Source of the DNA: Corticium candelabrum
Taxonomy: Eukaryota; Porifera; Homoscleromorpha; Homosclerophorida; Plakinidae
Reading direction: 5' to 3'
Assembly (NCBI RefSeq): GCF_963422355.1
Contig: NC_085090.1
Coordinates: 3,936,512-4,000,511 of the forward strand
Length of the DNA: 64,000 nt
A program made the translations under genes and the position numbers. Positions 22,705 to 34,581 of the stretch are shown here, one piece after another; position 1 is the stretch's first letter, and the number at the start of each line of letters is the position of its first letter. The notes under the pieces are model-generated. The model had not been told where the DNA came from, ran no database searches, and was given only the letters and a program-made list of their open reading frames with translations.

Positions 22705-25700
22705 TTACTCATATTTCTCATGAGACATTGGTATTTCTTCGTTAGGACTGATTTTACATTTTTGTTCCTCTTCGGTAAGATGATCTGCAGCAGTGGAAGA
22801 CGAATTTTCGAGAACGTCTTTACCATCTATGTTGCAATGGTTGCTTGTTTCTGTCAAATAGTCTAAACAAAGAGTACGTAGGTGATATCAATCAGCGACA
22901 CTCTAGACGTAGTTGTAGCTACATAGAGAGATATGAAAAGCATTATACTGAATATTTGCTTTATATTAACTAATGTAGAATATCAATAAAAACGAATTCA
23001 AGTTAACGTTACTTAAAAAGCACTAAAAGTATATTGCAATTATGTTTTGCTTGTTTAGAAATGGAAAGGCAAACAATTACACAACACGTTACTAGTTACT
23101 GCAAGTTCACAGTATCAGATGTTATGCAAGAGACAGTTGAACGTCAGCCGTGCGCAATATATTTGCCTTTTAAGAGCTTTCGCTGTAACGCTACGTTATT
23201 GATAGTTGGCGTCAAAAAAATGAAATTAACCTTGCCTCGAAGTTCCAGACCGTCTCCCAAAACCGAGTTCGGAAGTGATCCGAGTAGGCCAATCAACAAG
23301 ATGCGGCCACTGAAGTGGCAGCCAAATGAACATCGAAAGTTCTGTAATTACGTACACGACTTCTGGCAAAGGCGAGTTCGACAATTGCGTGTAAATACAG
23401 CTCGTAATTGATTGCATGCACGTGCGTCTATCGTGATGTAAAACTGCACTGGACCGTGCTTTTGAAACAACGCACAAGGCTTTCCAAATTGATTCAATGT
23501 ATCCCGAACAGCGGGCCGCTGTAGATTTGCCGCCATTGCATTTGAATACCACTCACCTTGTTTAAACACACCTCTAAAATGTAGTAATCGATCTCATATT
23601 GTGACATTGGGTGGCATAGCGCTATTATCTAACGAGGTGTTTTTGACTGTTACAACCCTGCCATTTCACTTAGACAATTACGCCTACTTCCGAACTCGGT
23701 TTTGATCAAATTGATCCAAACCGTATCTCATTTCTTTTGGGAGACGATCTGGAACTTCGAGGCTAGAACAGACCCTTGCCTCGTACACAGGCCCTCTTGT
23801 GTGCCCAGAAAAGAGGGCCTGGTACACGTTGTCTTCGCAAGCACGCATAAATTACCTCGAAATGGGCGTAACGCATAGTTGTCTAGAATCTCAAACCGAT
23901 AATGTCGCGCGCAACCGTTTTGAATAGAACAGTGAAACACGTGGAAGAAGCCATAGATCTATAGACTCAAGGTCAAGTGCTCCATCTAGACGACTTCAGA
24001 CTTTCGTTCCTCGCGCGATCGACGTCTAGTCGTAATCCAGTCAGGCTGTTTACTGTGCCTGCTTGGCGAGAAGAACTAGAGTACAAGTTGCAGCTATTTT
24101 ATCTGTACGACAGAGGGTCTTCCACGACAGCTCTGCCAGCGCTGTGCTCAGTTCATTCGAGCTGTAGCAGAAAATTGAAGGTGCAGGCACATGACAGCCA
24201 GACCTGGTATCTAAGTCGAAAAAAGAAGACAAAAAAGAGCATCACATAAACACGGAAGCTGTTCGCTGTCAACATTATCGGCTTGAGATTCTAAACAACG
24301 TAGGTTCCGCATGCGTGCATACATTACGCCGATTTTGAGGTAATTTATGCGCGAATGCGAAAACAACGTGTATCAGACCCTCTTCTACCGGCGCGCGAGT
24401 GAGCCTGGGTACAAGGCTAGAACAGACCCTTGCCTCGTACCCAGGTCCTCTTGCGCGCCCAGAAAAGAAAGCATTGTACACGTTGTAATTGCATGCGCGC
24501 ATAAATTAGAAGGAAATAGTGGTAATGTATGCACGCAGGCGAAACCGACGTTGTTTAAAATCTCGAGTCGATAATGTCGCGCACAATCAGACCAACTGAT
24601 GACAAATGGTTGTGTCCCCTAGCTAGAATTTTTCTTGAAACGCGAGTAGAACTTACATCTACACCAAGAATGGCAGAGGAAACTTCGAGTTCACGTATAA
24701 TCTTTGAACTTGTTCTATCATCAGCGATACTAGAGGAGACACGACTATGACGACTTATATACAATCTTCGTCACCACATTTCCCTAGCTTACAGTCAACC
24801 ATAAACGGTATAAGTTGGTAGCATAGCGATTTACAGTATCCTGTTGAAAGCCAGACGAACACGTAAACGTCGTTTCCGTTGTAGATGTGCTTTAGGACAA
24901 CACGCTGCTGCTTCTTCAGCTATACATTACACATCTTAAGCTTGCCTAGAGCGTAGTGCAACGCCATATTAAAACCAGAAACTCTGCCTTCATCCACCTT
25001 TTGCCAATTTGGGTCTCATTGCGCGCGATATTATCGGCTCAAGATTCTAAACAACGTCGGTTACGCATGCGTGCATGCATTACCACGATTTCCTTCTAAT
25101 TTCTGCTCGCATGCACTCTTCTCCGGGCGTGGAAGAGGGCCTGGGGACGAGACTTGAACAGACCCCAGCTGGATTAAAACGTCAGCGACTGTACAGGCGG
25201 CGATAGTTTAGTTTAGCTGGTATACGCACATCTGCATCTCCGTTGATAGACATCCAACTATACAGAACGAGCAGAAACAACAAATCATCGAAATAATGCA
25301 TAGCAGTCGCAGAAGTTTACTTGCATTGCGCACGCTAACGTCAACATTGGACGCTTTACCCCTGTCACGATTCATAGAGAGTTTTCCGGTTGTTTTTTAC
25401 GTCACTATACACAGTCAGTTAACTGACCGTCAGTAACACTGAGACCGTCGTGATTTAACACTGACAATAGGCTCGGTTTGCGAAAGTTCCTGCAAAAAAC
25501 CTCTTAGACTACCTAAGCCCAAAAAGCACTCGGTTGAATTTTTACAAAACTTCCAGGTAATCCAAACGCCGCTTTGACTTGTCCTCTGTCTTTAAGATTA
25601 CTTGGAGACATCCTTGGGCAGGGTCCAAAGTGCTGTAATATTCTACCCCAGCACTGAGTCCAGACGTTTGATAAGGTTGTCAGTCGGAAGTGCATCTTTC

Positions 25701-28700
25701 GTGTCATTACCTCGATAAATGTATCTATAGAGCTTCTATTTCGGTTGTGAATAAATACAACAGTAAGCGTTTGTTTTAATGGATGCAAAGGTTCGACCGT
25801 CGGTCTCCCTGTAGAAGCAATTGGAAGCTTTGTTGTTGTGAGTGCGCAGCGTACTCTCTACCTGAAGCAAATGAGAGTCTACAAAGCCAAATCAGTTTTG
25901 TGCCGCCGAAGTGATCTCTACTTGGAGAGTCACCAGCGTTGACAGCTAGCAATTACCTCAACACGTCTTCGTTGCGTTTTCGTCCGTCGAGCGAAAAGGG
26001 AGTCAGCTCCAGAACATCCAAATCTTCGACAACGCTAAGCTGACACGGTTGAGCGTGCGCGTCAATAGCATGCAGAGAGTACTCTGACAGAGACATCGAG
26101 AATAACTAGTCTAAAGCATCCAGAAATTACTCGATGACGCACATGATGTTCCAGAAAGTGGTAAGAAATATTTGGACACGAAACAAAGTGTCTATAAAAG
26201 AATTTTTAAAAGTCTACTCTATCATACACGTCGACGTGTCCAATTGCAAGCACAGAGAAAGGCTAAAGATGGGAACGGCCCACCTCGAAATACTATAGCA
26301 GTTGGCGAGCAACTTAGAAACCTTGCAAACGACGACGTTTGGCGTACATCTTCCACTGCGTGGTATTAAGTGATCGATATATGACGTTGGAGGGTGAGTA
26401 GAAAGATGAACGTGAACGTTTAATGTAATCTATAGATATAGACATGAATTACGTCAAGTTTAGGTTCACTGTGATCACTAGTCAGGAGGAAGCAATACGC
26501 AATGCCCTTCAAAAAATACGAGCTATAACCTACGATTATCACATTCTCAGTTATCGAAGAAGGTTGATGTTTGAATATAACGGAAATTCAATACAGCAAA
26601 GAACACAAAGGCAAAGGTACAGCGGCCAAACATTGATTTCAAAGTCTCCAAGTCGCAGATCGCTAAAACGGTCGATCGGCACGATAACAGCTAGATTTGC
26701 ACCTAAAATTCTCAAAGTTGCCCTTGCGGTGCTCGGTACACTAGGATTGATCGCCGTATCTGGTGCTATCTCTGGAGCCACTAAGAAACCTACCAGTAGT
26801 GATGGTGTGACACTAGAGAAGAAAGGCCGTGACAAAGCAGGGTGGTTTTTTAGCACGTTGTTGGCCGGTCTGGCGGCACCTCTCACGGCGAGTGCGTTGG
26901 GTACCGGTGGCGAAGCCAGCAAGGCAAGCAAAAAGGATTAATATTACCTGGCTCAGTGGGTAGTGGAAAAAGTGGCGAAGGCGTTGAAACCTCTAACCAA
27001 TGTACAGATCGAAGAGATACTAGACAATCGCTGAGTAGGTAACCATAGAAGAACCTATGCTAAATACACTTTAATTCACAAGCCCAAAGCCAGTGAGACT
27101 CTAGTCTTCATTCTCGAAAATTACTTTTGGCACCAATTGGATGGCAAACTACAATGATGGAGCTGTGATGTGAAAGAATTTGATATTTTCGTGATGCGCC
27201 ATCCGAATGACGTCTACTGGTATATGCAAAAGCCGGGAAAAAGCATCCTGACAATTTGATTATGCTACAAGATATAAATAGCTTGATGTGCCGTTACTAT
27301 TGGCAATATTTTATCATTCATCGGTAGAAAGGGCGCCTCATGCAAGATATTCTTCTACATTACACCCAAGTGACGTCTTTTGGAAATGAACGCCGTGTTG
27401 TAGAGAATTTTCAATATAGCCGTATATATAGCACCTTTTGGTCGTACTGTGTGAAGAGTAAAGAAACACTCCAAACTTGAATCTGACTCTTATGGGGACA
27501 AAGAACAGTAGGATAGTGCTGAGATCGACGTGCTAGGTGTGAAGAGCTAATAAATCCAGATTTATTTTAAAGAATGCAATCGAGGGTCGTGGATTGGGTA
27601 AAATTATAACTCATATACCACTATCGGACCGATACTTAAAGGGTTAAATACGTACAAGAAAGAACCGCAACTACATATCACCACTAAGTATACCCATACA
27701 TATGTATTATATACTACTTCTTTAAACCGATAATACTATGAATACAATAGCGTCAGAATTTCAATGTCTTCTTCCACTGACTTCCGCAATAGACTTCAAC
27801 AATGACATCCTGGCATAATGGATGGAAGGTAAAAAGGTGGTCCATAACCCCGCAAAGCGACGATTTTCGACTAAACGTCAGGGTAGGAGGCTTATATGAT
27901 GCGTGGCATGAGAAAGAGTGATTGGCCGACGTTGGCTGCCGTAACTATGGATCATGAGGAGACAAACCGTCCTGCTGCGGCACTGCAGGAAAACGCCAGC
28001 GTACACAGCAAAACGCTGTACCGAGGTTGGTATGCCCATTATCTGACGGAGAAGGCGACAGCTAGGGATTCACCTTGTCCCGCTTGTGAACTTTCCATAT
28101 GCCGGAGCATGTCCAAGTTGTCAGGTAAAAGTTCGAACTTGTCCACGTACTCCAGCGATTGCAGCTGGCGAACAATGCGCTTCGAAATGGGTACGCTGCC
28201 TTCTCCAATGATACATGACTCAACAGCAATAAATCTGGCGGCTGAAGGACGTACGATAAGTTCGAAGTCTCGCCCTGGCTCAACTCTGACCTCAACGCTG
28301 ACCTCTTGCAGCGCTGCCGCAGCAGACAGAGCACATAAAGTTTGACCGACAAGGCATCGGCGTCAACACGTAAGTACCCTGGGTGCGCCGTTACTTAAGC
28401 AGACGAACATAGCTTGGTAGCGCTGCCACACACAGATGCCAATGACACAAGGCAAGACAGGAAGCTGCCACATCTGAGTAGAAGCTCCTTAGAAGAACCT
28501 CGCTTAAGTGACAGCCGCACGCAAGACCGCCACAGAAATCGGCATAAGGCGCGATTAACGTGTGGGAGACAGCATGAATAAAAAAAAGGCAACACGCTTG
28601 TCGACAACACGTGTATTCACCACATACCCTGACCTCTATCAGTAACATGTACGACTTGTATAGCCGCCAGTTCCAAGGACAAAGTTGACGAGAGTGTGAA

Positions 28701-31333
28701 CCAGGCGAGATGAAATCCCAGAACGACATGTGCGGAACACGACATGAGAGTGGCGTGCAAATATGACCAATAACGTAACGTGGCTACTGGTTAATGCACA
28801 CGTTAAATAGATACTCTGTCGAAGTTCCGGATTGACCAACGGAAGAAGTGACGCTATGCTGCCGTCCTAAAACAGTTACTGAGTGCTTCCAGCTGACCAC
28901 GCAGAGAGCTAATACAGGAAATATCGCTTGAATAACGGCATGTAACAAAAATGCCTCTAAATAAACCAGTCGGACCTCACAGGAAGTAACGCCTGAGGAA
29001 CGGCATGCCAAGGACACTTGGCAGGTTCCAAGTGCCAGCGCCAGGCGACGGCATCCCGTAAACCACGTTCAGAAGCCATGCGGCAGACGCCACAAGGCCG
29101 CGCCAGAAGGTCACGCTCTACACCAAAGGTACCGCTAGGCGGCACCATAATCAACGGTCCAACGCCGAAGATGACGGCAGTTGGAAAATCTCGTTTGGCC
29201 ACCCAACAACGAAAAATACCACAAAAAAAGCAAACTAAAAACATGGCCAGATTAGTGCAGTCGAGAGCCCATGAAATCATAGCAAGTTATCTGGCGTCCC
29301 TGGACATGCGGAGAATAGAAGAAAGAAAGAAACGGTGAAGATAGGGCTAGCGGACAATCAATCCAAGGAAACGACAAACATCGCAACATGCGAATGCGTG
29401 TGTATTTTAACTTGCTTGCTCCTTGGTAGCACGATCCGACTGACGCTGAGAATGTTGCGACGAACAGTGGCCAAATCGGCTTAAACTGCTTCCCTGGCCG
29501 TTTCAGCCATAAGCGACTTGCGCTCACTGAGAGCAAAGGTTACTGTTGTGTCCTTGGACATGGGAAAGGAACAAAAGAATGCAAATTGCGTTAGTTGTTA
29601 GAGAGGCCATGAGCGTAATGACACGGTTGCGGATGCAGGGATACGTATATACACTTCTTTTCGATGCGCGGGCTACGTCCCAGAGTGGAGTCAACTCTGT
29701 GTAACTGCGTTAAACCGCATCGAATTAGTCCATCCTGCAGCCACACAACAATAAACTATCCTTTCGCCAAGATTCCTTTGTTGAAAGTATACGCTAGCGT
29801 GGAGTCTCCCTTCTGTGACGTGCACACTACACCACGCCCGTTACCCGAACTTGTACAAACGGCAGCAAAATTTGACCTGCTATATATAAGCAAAGAATTA
29901 ACTTAAATTTTAAAATTGTCATGTATGCCAACAAAACTATCAATTTCAAACAAAAATTAATTTTTGATTATTGCCTTACAGCTACCCTTGAGATGATATA
30001 ATATATACCTCAGCTTCAATTCTAAAACAAAATAATTATCATCTCACCGTCCAGATTTGATACATTTTCAGACGTTTCTAGAACAACATCAGCAGCGACC
30101 AACTCAGCTGATTTCTTCTCGCTCAAAGAATCTACAAAAATTCATTTCTATCGAATAGAATAGGTTTATGGTATATCAGCAATATCAATCTCCTTCAGTG
30201 ATGACGTTACCTAAGTGCTGAAAGAGATTTGCAGTTACTGGTAGTTTATAAATCTGTCAAACTACTAGAATAGACAATGTGGCAAATCGTGAGGTCGTTG
30301 ATAAATCATGTGAAAGAGACCCATGGACATTCTACTGTAACACAGGTAAACCAAGTGATCATTTTTAATTACTGCTTCTCCAACTAGCCTCATGAAGCCA
30401 CAGATAAAGCCAGTACTAGTGTGACCCTATAGCCGAACAATGTCCAATTTCCGTCAAAAACTTTGCAAGATTAATAACTGAGTATGAGCCTATGTTAACA
30501 AAATTTTTGGACATGACACAATCAGACAAGAGTATGTCCAAAACGTAACACGTAAACCTGCAGATTGATTTCTATCAGATTTAGTCATACATGGCCTATA
30601 CCTAACCATGTACAAACTTCACCGCGTAGAAAAGAAGGCTTCATATTCTATTTGATACCATGATGCACATGCACAGATAATTAGATGAATCAATTGAATG
30701 ATTCTACGCAACAGTAAAGTCCTGGTGCAAATATCGGTCAGAAACGTTCCGCATGCATTGCAAATAGCGACCAATAAACGCAAATACTCCCGCAATTGCA
30801 GCATTGTGCTGGTACAACACCCATGATAACAATCCCACGGGTCCCTTGATTCCACAGCAAGCTCAAAAACAGGGCAATAATGTCTAATAGGTACATGCTT
30901 AAACAAAGACGCATACACATTAGCTGCTGTGGGTCATCTTCACCGCATCGACCTCTGCAAACTGTACAGTCCATACTTGATGTCACTCCCCATTTATGTC
31001 ACTCCCTATTCACGCCTCCGCCAAGTGAGTGGTCCTAAGTAGTTTAACAATCTCGTCATGCACGAAATCATTGCAATTTACACTGTATCCTAAATGACGA
31101 AAGTCAAGTCATCAGTAGGAGAAAGTACACAACACTCTGGACAAAGCAGAGTAGTAGTTTTGTCATTCATGTGAAGACATAAAAATAACTCTTGAAAATT
31201 CAAAGTCCTCAATTTTAGAGCCTGCAAATACTACGTTATGTAGCAAAGTAGATTTTGTACAATACAACTATTTCTCATGATATCGTTTACCTGATTTCTT
31301 CTGTGCCGGTAGATCTTTCTCGGATTTCGAAGC
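22705..31333 (-). CDS. Candidate 3' exons of an unidentified minus-strand gene (31291-31333, 30048-30131, 22705-22862)
   Basis: Three short, charged exons fit together by splice signal and phase. 31291-31333 (ASKSEKDLPAQKKS) has donor GTAAAC. 30048-30131 (SLSEKKSAELVAADVVL and onward) has acceptor TTTTTGTAG and donor GTGAGA. 22705-22862 (YLTETSNHCNIDGKDV and onward) has acceptor TTGTTTAG and ends in TAA. Every junction is phase 1, and the second and third exons share a similar ETS..(N)..DG segment. The last intron would be about 7.2 kb and would contain MITEs and the Polinton relic. The product would be a hydrophilic acidic/lysine-rich tail; no family was recognised. The linkage is inference. 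Confidence 0.35.
23234..23763. mobile_element. Foldback/MITE with inverted ends
   Basis: The left end GCCTCGAAGTTCCAGACCGT and onward to CGAGTTCGGAAG reappears inverted at 23,686-23,763, there interrupted by about 30 extra bases (GATCAAATTGATCC region). The unit is about 530 bp and has no coding capacity. Confidence 0.65.
23764..23904. mobile_element. Palindromic MITE family M1, half copy
   Basis: This shares GCTAGAACAGACCCTTGCCT, the CCCAGAAAAGA word and the terminal CGATAATGTCGCGCGCAA-type end with the full copy at 24,273-24,576. It lies directly against the right end of the preceding foldback element. Confidence 0.55.
24273..24576. mobile_element. Palindromic MITE family M1, full copy
   Basis: This element of about 300 bp is an imperfect palindrome. 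The left arm, ATTATCGGCTTGAGATTCTA then AACAACGTAGGTT, pairs with the right arm ending TCTCGAGTCGATAAT. Because of this symmetry the plus and minus strands give near-identical 75-residue conceptual translations, a sign of palindromic structure rather than coding. It is flanked by other copies at 23.8 and 25.0 kb. Confidence 0.75.
25029..25170. mobile_element. Palindromic MITE family M1, half copy
   Basis: It begins ATTATCGGCTCAAGATTCTA, matching the left arm of the full copy, and ends in a GGGCCTGGGGACGAGACTTG-type central region, so only one arm is present. Confidence 0.6.
26444..26941 (+). CDS. Small basic/hydrophobic protein beside the Polinton protease (putative virion-type protein)
   Basis: The ORF is 165 codons from ATG. 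The N-terminal third is rich in R/Q/Y and the middle is basic (SPSRRSLKRSIGTITARF). A hydrophobic stretch (ILKVALAVLGTLGLIAVSG) follows, then a second one (LLAGLAAPLTASALG), then a lysine-rich end. Small basic, Gly/Ala-rich hydrophobic proteins next to the protease are common in Polintons and adenovirus-like elements, but I cannot name this one with certainty. It remains open although the neighbouring protease is dead, so it could also have been kept by chance. Confidence 0.45.
   Translation: MNYVKFRFTVITSQEEAIRNALQKIRAITYDYHILSYRRRLMFEYNGNSIQQRTQRQRYSGQTLISKSPSRRSLKRSIGTITARFAPKILKVALAVLGTLGLIAVSGAISGATKKPTSSDGVTLEKKGRDKAGWFFSTLLAGLAAPLTASALGTGGEASKASKKD
26942..27344 (+). pseudogene. Adenovirus-like (adenain-type) cysteine protease of Polinton, inactivated
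   Basis: The typical start of Polinton proteases is readable (ALKPLTNVQIEEIL), followed by an in-frame TGA. The catalytic-His region survives in another frame as GTNWMANYND, where the family has G-T-H-W, so His is Asn. After a further frame change comes MRHPNDVYWYMQK, and then QDINSLMCRYYWQYFI, where the family has the nucleophile Cys at the position now Trp. Two catalytic residues are lost and the frame is broken at least twice. It is a fossil with no expected activity. Confidence 0.6.
28039..28325 (-). CDS. Unrecognised open frame without Met start
   Basis: The minus-strand frame has a protein-like composition (LQEVSVEVRVEPGRDFELIV and KRIVRQLQSLEYVDKFELL) and ends at TAA, with a possible acceptor (GCGGCAG) near 28,305. 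The opposite strand is also open (27,896-28,345) but with a less protein-like composition. The GC content is higher than in the surroundings. It may be an exon or another Polinton fragment; the function is unknown. Confidence 0.3.
29018..29338 (+). CDS. Unrecognised strongly basic open frame
   Basis: This frame of about 106 codons is rich in R/K/Q (KPRSEAMRQTPQGRARRSRS and onward to MRRIEERKKR). The first ATG in frame is at 29,078. A long frame is open on the opposite strand too. It lies in a GC-richer island (28.0-29.5 kb) that differs from its AT-rich surroundings. The composition would suit a nucleic-acid-binding core protein, but there is no domain evidence. Confidence 0.25.
   Translation: MAGSKCQRQATASRKPRSEAMRQTPQGRARRSRSTPKVPLGGTIINGPTPKMTAVGKSRLATQQRKIPQKKQTKNMARLVQSRAHEIIASYLASLDMRRIEERKKR
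29735..29905 (+). repeat. Dispersed repeat R1, third copy
   Basis: It shares CTTTCGCCAAGATTCCTTTG, CGTGGAGTCTCC, CACTACACCACGCCCGTT and TTTGACCTGCTATATA, in the same order, with the copy at 21,845-22,010. It is diverged and non-coding. Confidence 0.65.
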
Positions 31334-32476
31334 CTTCAAATCCATTACAAATCGCAAACGTACAGTTAGACGTCACGAAATTCCTGTTATACAAACAGAA
31401 CACGCTTAAAGGAACTAAGCGAATCACTACGAAATCTGATGGTCCTAAATCTTAGCACGTGACGCACGAGCCTACTAAAGTATCGCGTGGAAAAATAGTA
31501 ATAGCAAAAAGATACGACGACATGACTAGTCTATAAAGCCTTTCATGCTTCTATTCGAGAGTCCAAACATATGCATATATGTATATAGACCCATAATATC
31601 TAGAGAATGTAAGGTCAAACAATCCTGTTTTATCGCTTAAGATATCCATCCCCATTTCCGCACGGACAGATTACTAATGGTCAGGAAATTTCTACTATAT
31701 TTTGTTGCAGTTAATTAAATTATCGTTGTGTGCATTCATAAATTACAACTCATTCACCCCGTTCAAATATATTATGAAGTGTATCTTTCTAAAGAATTCT
31801 TATAAAGAATTTTGTTCAGAGTTATATCGCGATAATTAGCAGCCACGGAGCGAATTCCCATATAAAGTTAATTAATGTAATAAACGTTTTATGGAAATTT
31901 TTGTTGTTGCATGAGTATCCCGTTCTGACTTTGGTAATGCGTATAACTCACTCAAATGCATTTTTATACAGTTCAATTATGTCTCGTTCAATTAGATCCA
32001 GTCTTGAGAAAATAACAAGGATCGCAAAGTATATACGTTATTACTGGTATGCCATTACAGATCTCCTACTTCGCCCATGGCTGATTACGTACAATAGAGA
32101 TTGCTAGGTGCATTAGTATTACGTTCTAGAAATTGGCAGACAATTTCCTACAGAGTTATATTCAGTTCAACTATATCCCAATTTGAGAAATTACAAGAGA
32201 TCGTGAATCGCATCCACATAGCAAAATCTTAAAAGTCACGTGCAGCCGTATATATGGCTTGACATGCGTTCTGATTGACTTCGCTGCTCGCGTTTTTCGG
32301 TAGAAATAGACTCATTGCAAGTGTACCGCTCGGATGCGTTTGTCGGATTCGGTGCAGATGCAATCACAATTTGGAGAAGAACGTGAGCGCTGGAAGAGAG
32401 GCAGCAATCAGCAATTTATCGTCAATCTCCAGAAACGTTGCAAAGGACGCCGACAGTGTACAGACTACACGGAACT

Positions 32477-32623
32477 ATGTCTGACAAGCAATTGAGGAAA
32501 CCGGAAGGTGCAGCGTTCGCCTCGTCAACAGATTTTATGCGGAGGTCGACCCCTCCAGTAAGGACCATGCACAGTCGGCCTTACAGGTTTGGCGTAAGCA
32601 AGACAAATTCGGCGAATATATAA
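32477..32623 (+). other. Short ATG-initiated frame, possible first exon
   Basis: The frame reads MSDKQLRKPEGAAFASS and has an internal donor-like site (GGC|GTAAGC at about 32,593). It precedes the (GACA)n arrays. No homology was recognised and it may be fortuitous. Confidence 0.2.
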
Positions 32624-32654
32624 CCCTACACGGTAGAAATGCGCTCCTACTCAG

Positions 32655-32674
32655 ACAGCCAGCCAGGCAGACAT

Positions 32675-32727
<53 letters not shown>
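32655..32727 (+). repeat. (GACA)n microsatellite
   Basis: Tandem CAGA/GACA units run almost perfectly to 32,727. Conceptual translations (TDRQ or CLSV repeats) are artefacts of the repeat. Confidence 0.95.
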
Positions 32728-32831
32728 ATCAAGTTTATTGTCAACAATCTTCACTACTACAAACAGTTATTGTTAAAATGAAATGTTCTACTTGTAGTCC
32801 GAGACTATTGCTAATGAGTAAAACACTGAAT

Positions 32832-32866
<35 letters not shown>

Positions 32867-32935
32867 CGACAGACAGACGGACGGACAGAACGACAGACAG
32901 ACAGACAGGCAGACAAAAACACAGACAAACAGGCG

Positions 32936-32989
<54 letters not shown>

Positions 32990-32991
32990 GA
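32832..32991 (+). repeat. (GACA)n microsatellite, interrupted
   Basis: This array of about 160 bp of GACA units has substitutions in the middle (GGACGGACAGAACG, AAAACACAGACAAAC) and a clean right half. Confidence 0.95.
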
Positions 32992-34581
32992 GACAGATCT
33001 CCAATGTGCAACGGGGTAGAAGAAAGAAATCAGAGAGAGAATTTTTCTTGTATATTAGATTTGACGGCTTTCTCACAAGTAGAGGAGGTTTGACCTGTTT
33101 ATCATTGTAAAGTGTCTGGCCCTCCATGTCATCTTTTGTCACATACAGCAAGACCGTTTGCGGCGCGAGTTAGCAATCGCTTTAATCTCCTTCGATGCTC
33201 ACATTGCCGACTCTGGTTTCTAAAGTTAGGTCAACATACATCTCAATGTAGGAAAAAGTCACCAAAGTCCACTTCTGCGGATTCAGGTTGTCAAAACAAA
33301 GGCGTCGCCGCTACACTTACTACCTGCCAAGTGTCAACAGTTTCTTGTTTTGGAGCACAGTCGCCTTCAATATTAGATGAAACCAGCAAGTTGCTTTCCC
33401 GGAATTTCTATACATGAGGTTTGTAATCTAGACCTAGAATCAGCTGCTTGAGAGTTCATTCGCAAGTTGTCACTGGATACTATCCTGTCGGCCACACCTC
33501 CTAGAGTTGTGCAATCAGTCAAATCAGCCTTGAGGTCTCACTTTGTAGTTTGCTGTTTGGTGGCTTTGAGAAAAATATGTCAAAATCAGGATAATGAGAC
33601 AGCATAAAATCTGTTTTATCTCATTCCTAGAATGGTTTTGGAGGCAAATTCAAAAAGGGGCAGATCTGGCTTGAAAGAAGACAAGTCTGTTTTTGTCAAG
33701 TTTTTAGAATAGAAATGGGAGAAATTGCTCTATTTGTCTGAGTCTACGATTTCTATAGAGCTGAGTTCAAGTTCTAATCAATCAAAACAAGCAGCACTCA
33801 AATTGATTCGATGTGGTAAACTTTCAAGAGCTGCTAGAGTGTTAACTAGTGTGGGGTTAGCACTAGCTTCAAAAGAGACAGTTCAAAAATTGGAGGAAAA
33901 GCATCCAAAAAGATCTGAGAAATTCCTGCTGTTTCCACTCCAGTAAATTCTAATCCAAAGAAGTCTCTCTAAAGATTTTCTTCTCGAAGTGATTCTTCGA
34001 TAACCGCGATGTTCTGGTGCTGGACCATCTAGTTGGCCCTACGAAAATTTCAAAGTCTTGATTCAATCTGACGAGGGGGCAGATCTCTTACATAGAGCTT
34101 GTTAAGCTATTCCTATAGATACCTTGTCTGATAGTATAGGCAAGTTGCTCACATCACCTCGCTTACTAGTTCTTCAAAAACCAAACAAAAGATGTGCGTC
34201 CCACTGCAATTGCAGAGGCTATGCGGCGTTTAACAGCAAGAGCAATCTGTTTGTAGAAGAAACAAGCAAGATGTGGTTTTATCAACATAATACATCATGG
34301 TGTGAGGACTGATTGCGGAACTGAGCTGCTCATATATCATGTTCAATTGCTTTTACAGTCTAATCCTGAATAGATTGTATTGAAAACGTATGTGAAAAAT
34401 GCCATTTATTCTCTAGATCGAAGACAGTTATTGCTGGAGGTGTCATCTTCATTTAGACATACTCTATCGCATTAAGCAGATGTATCTGAATGTCAATGTT
34501 CTTGTACTTTTGCAAAAGACCAAACCAGTAGTCTTCAACTGTCACAGGGGCATTCATTAGGGAGATTCTTTAAGACCAGCA

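Larger units (their letters stand above)
26172..27480 (+). mobile_element. Polinton/Maverick relic
   Basis: A small basic-hydrophobic ORF (26,444) is followed directly by a decayed adenovirus-like cysteine protease (26,942), an arrangement seen in Polintons and related virus-like elements. No polymerase B, integrase, packaging ATPase or capsid gene could be recognised nearby, so only a fragment survives. The ends of the element are not visible. Confidence 0.5.

Noticed and set aside
23234..23280. Resemblance to a 5S rRNA-like box (CCGTCTCCCAAAACCGAGTT)
   Set aside because: The expected internal control region and length of a 5S gene are absent, and the segment is the arm of a foldback element.
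24275..24574. Two 75-codon frames on opposite strands with nearly the same protein
   Set aside because: The similarity results from the palindromic MITE; it is DNA symmetry, not a gene pair.
31950..32220. Degenerate tandem similarity (TTCAGTTCAA(T/C)TAT followed by TTGAGAAA)
   Set aside because: The similarity covers only short words in AT-rich DNA and could be chance.
32741..33151. Long open frames translating as TDRQ or CLSV repeats on both strands
   Set aside because: They are entirely the product of the (GACA)n microsatellite; there is no other coding signal.
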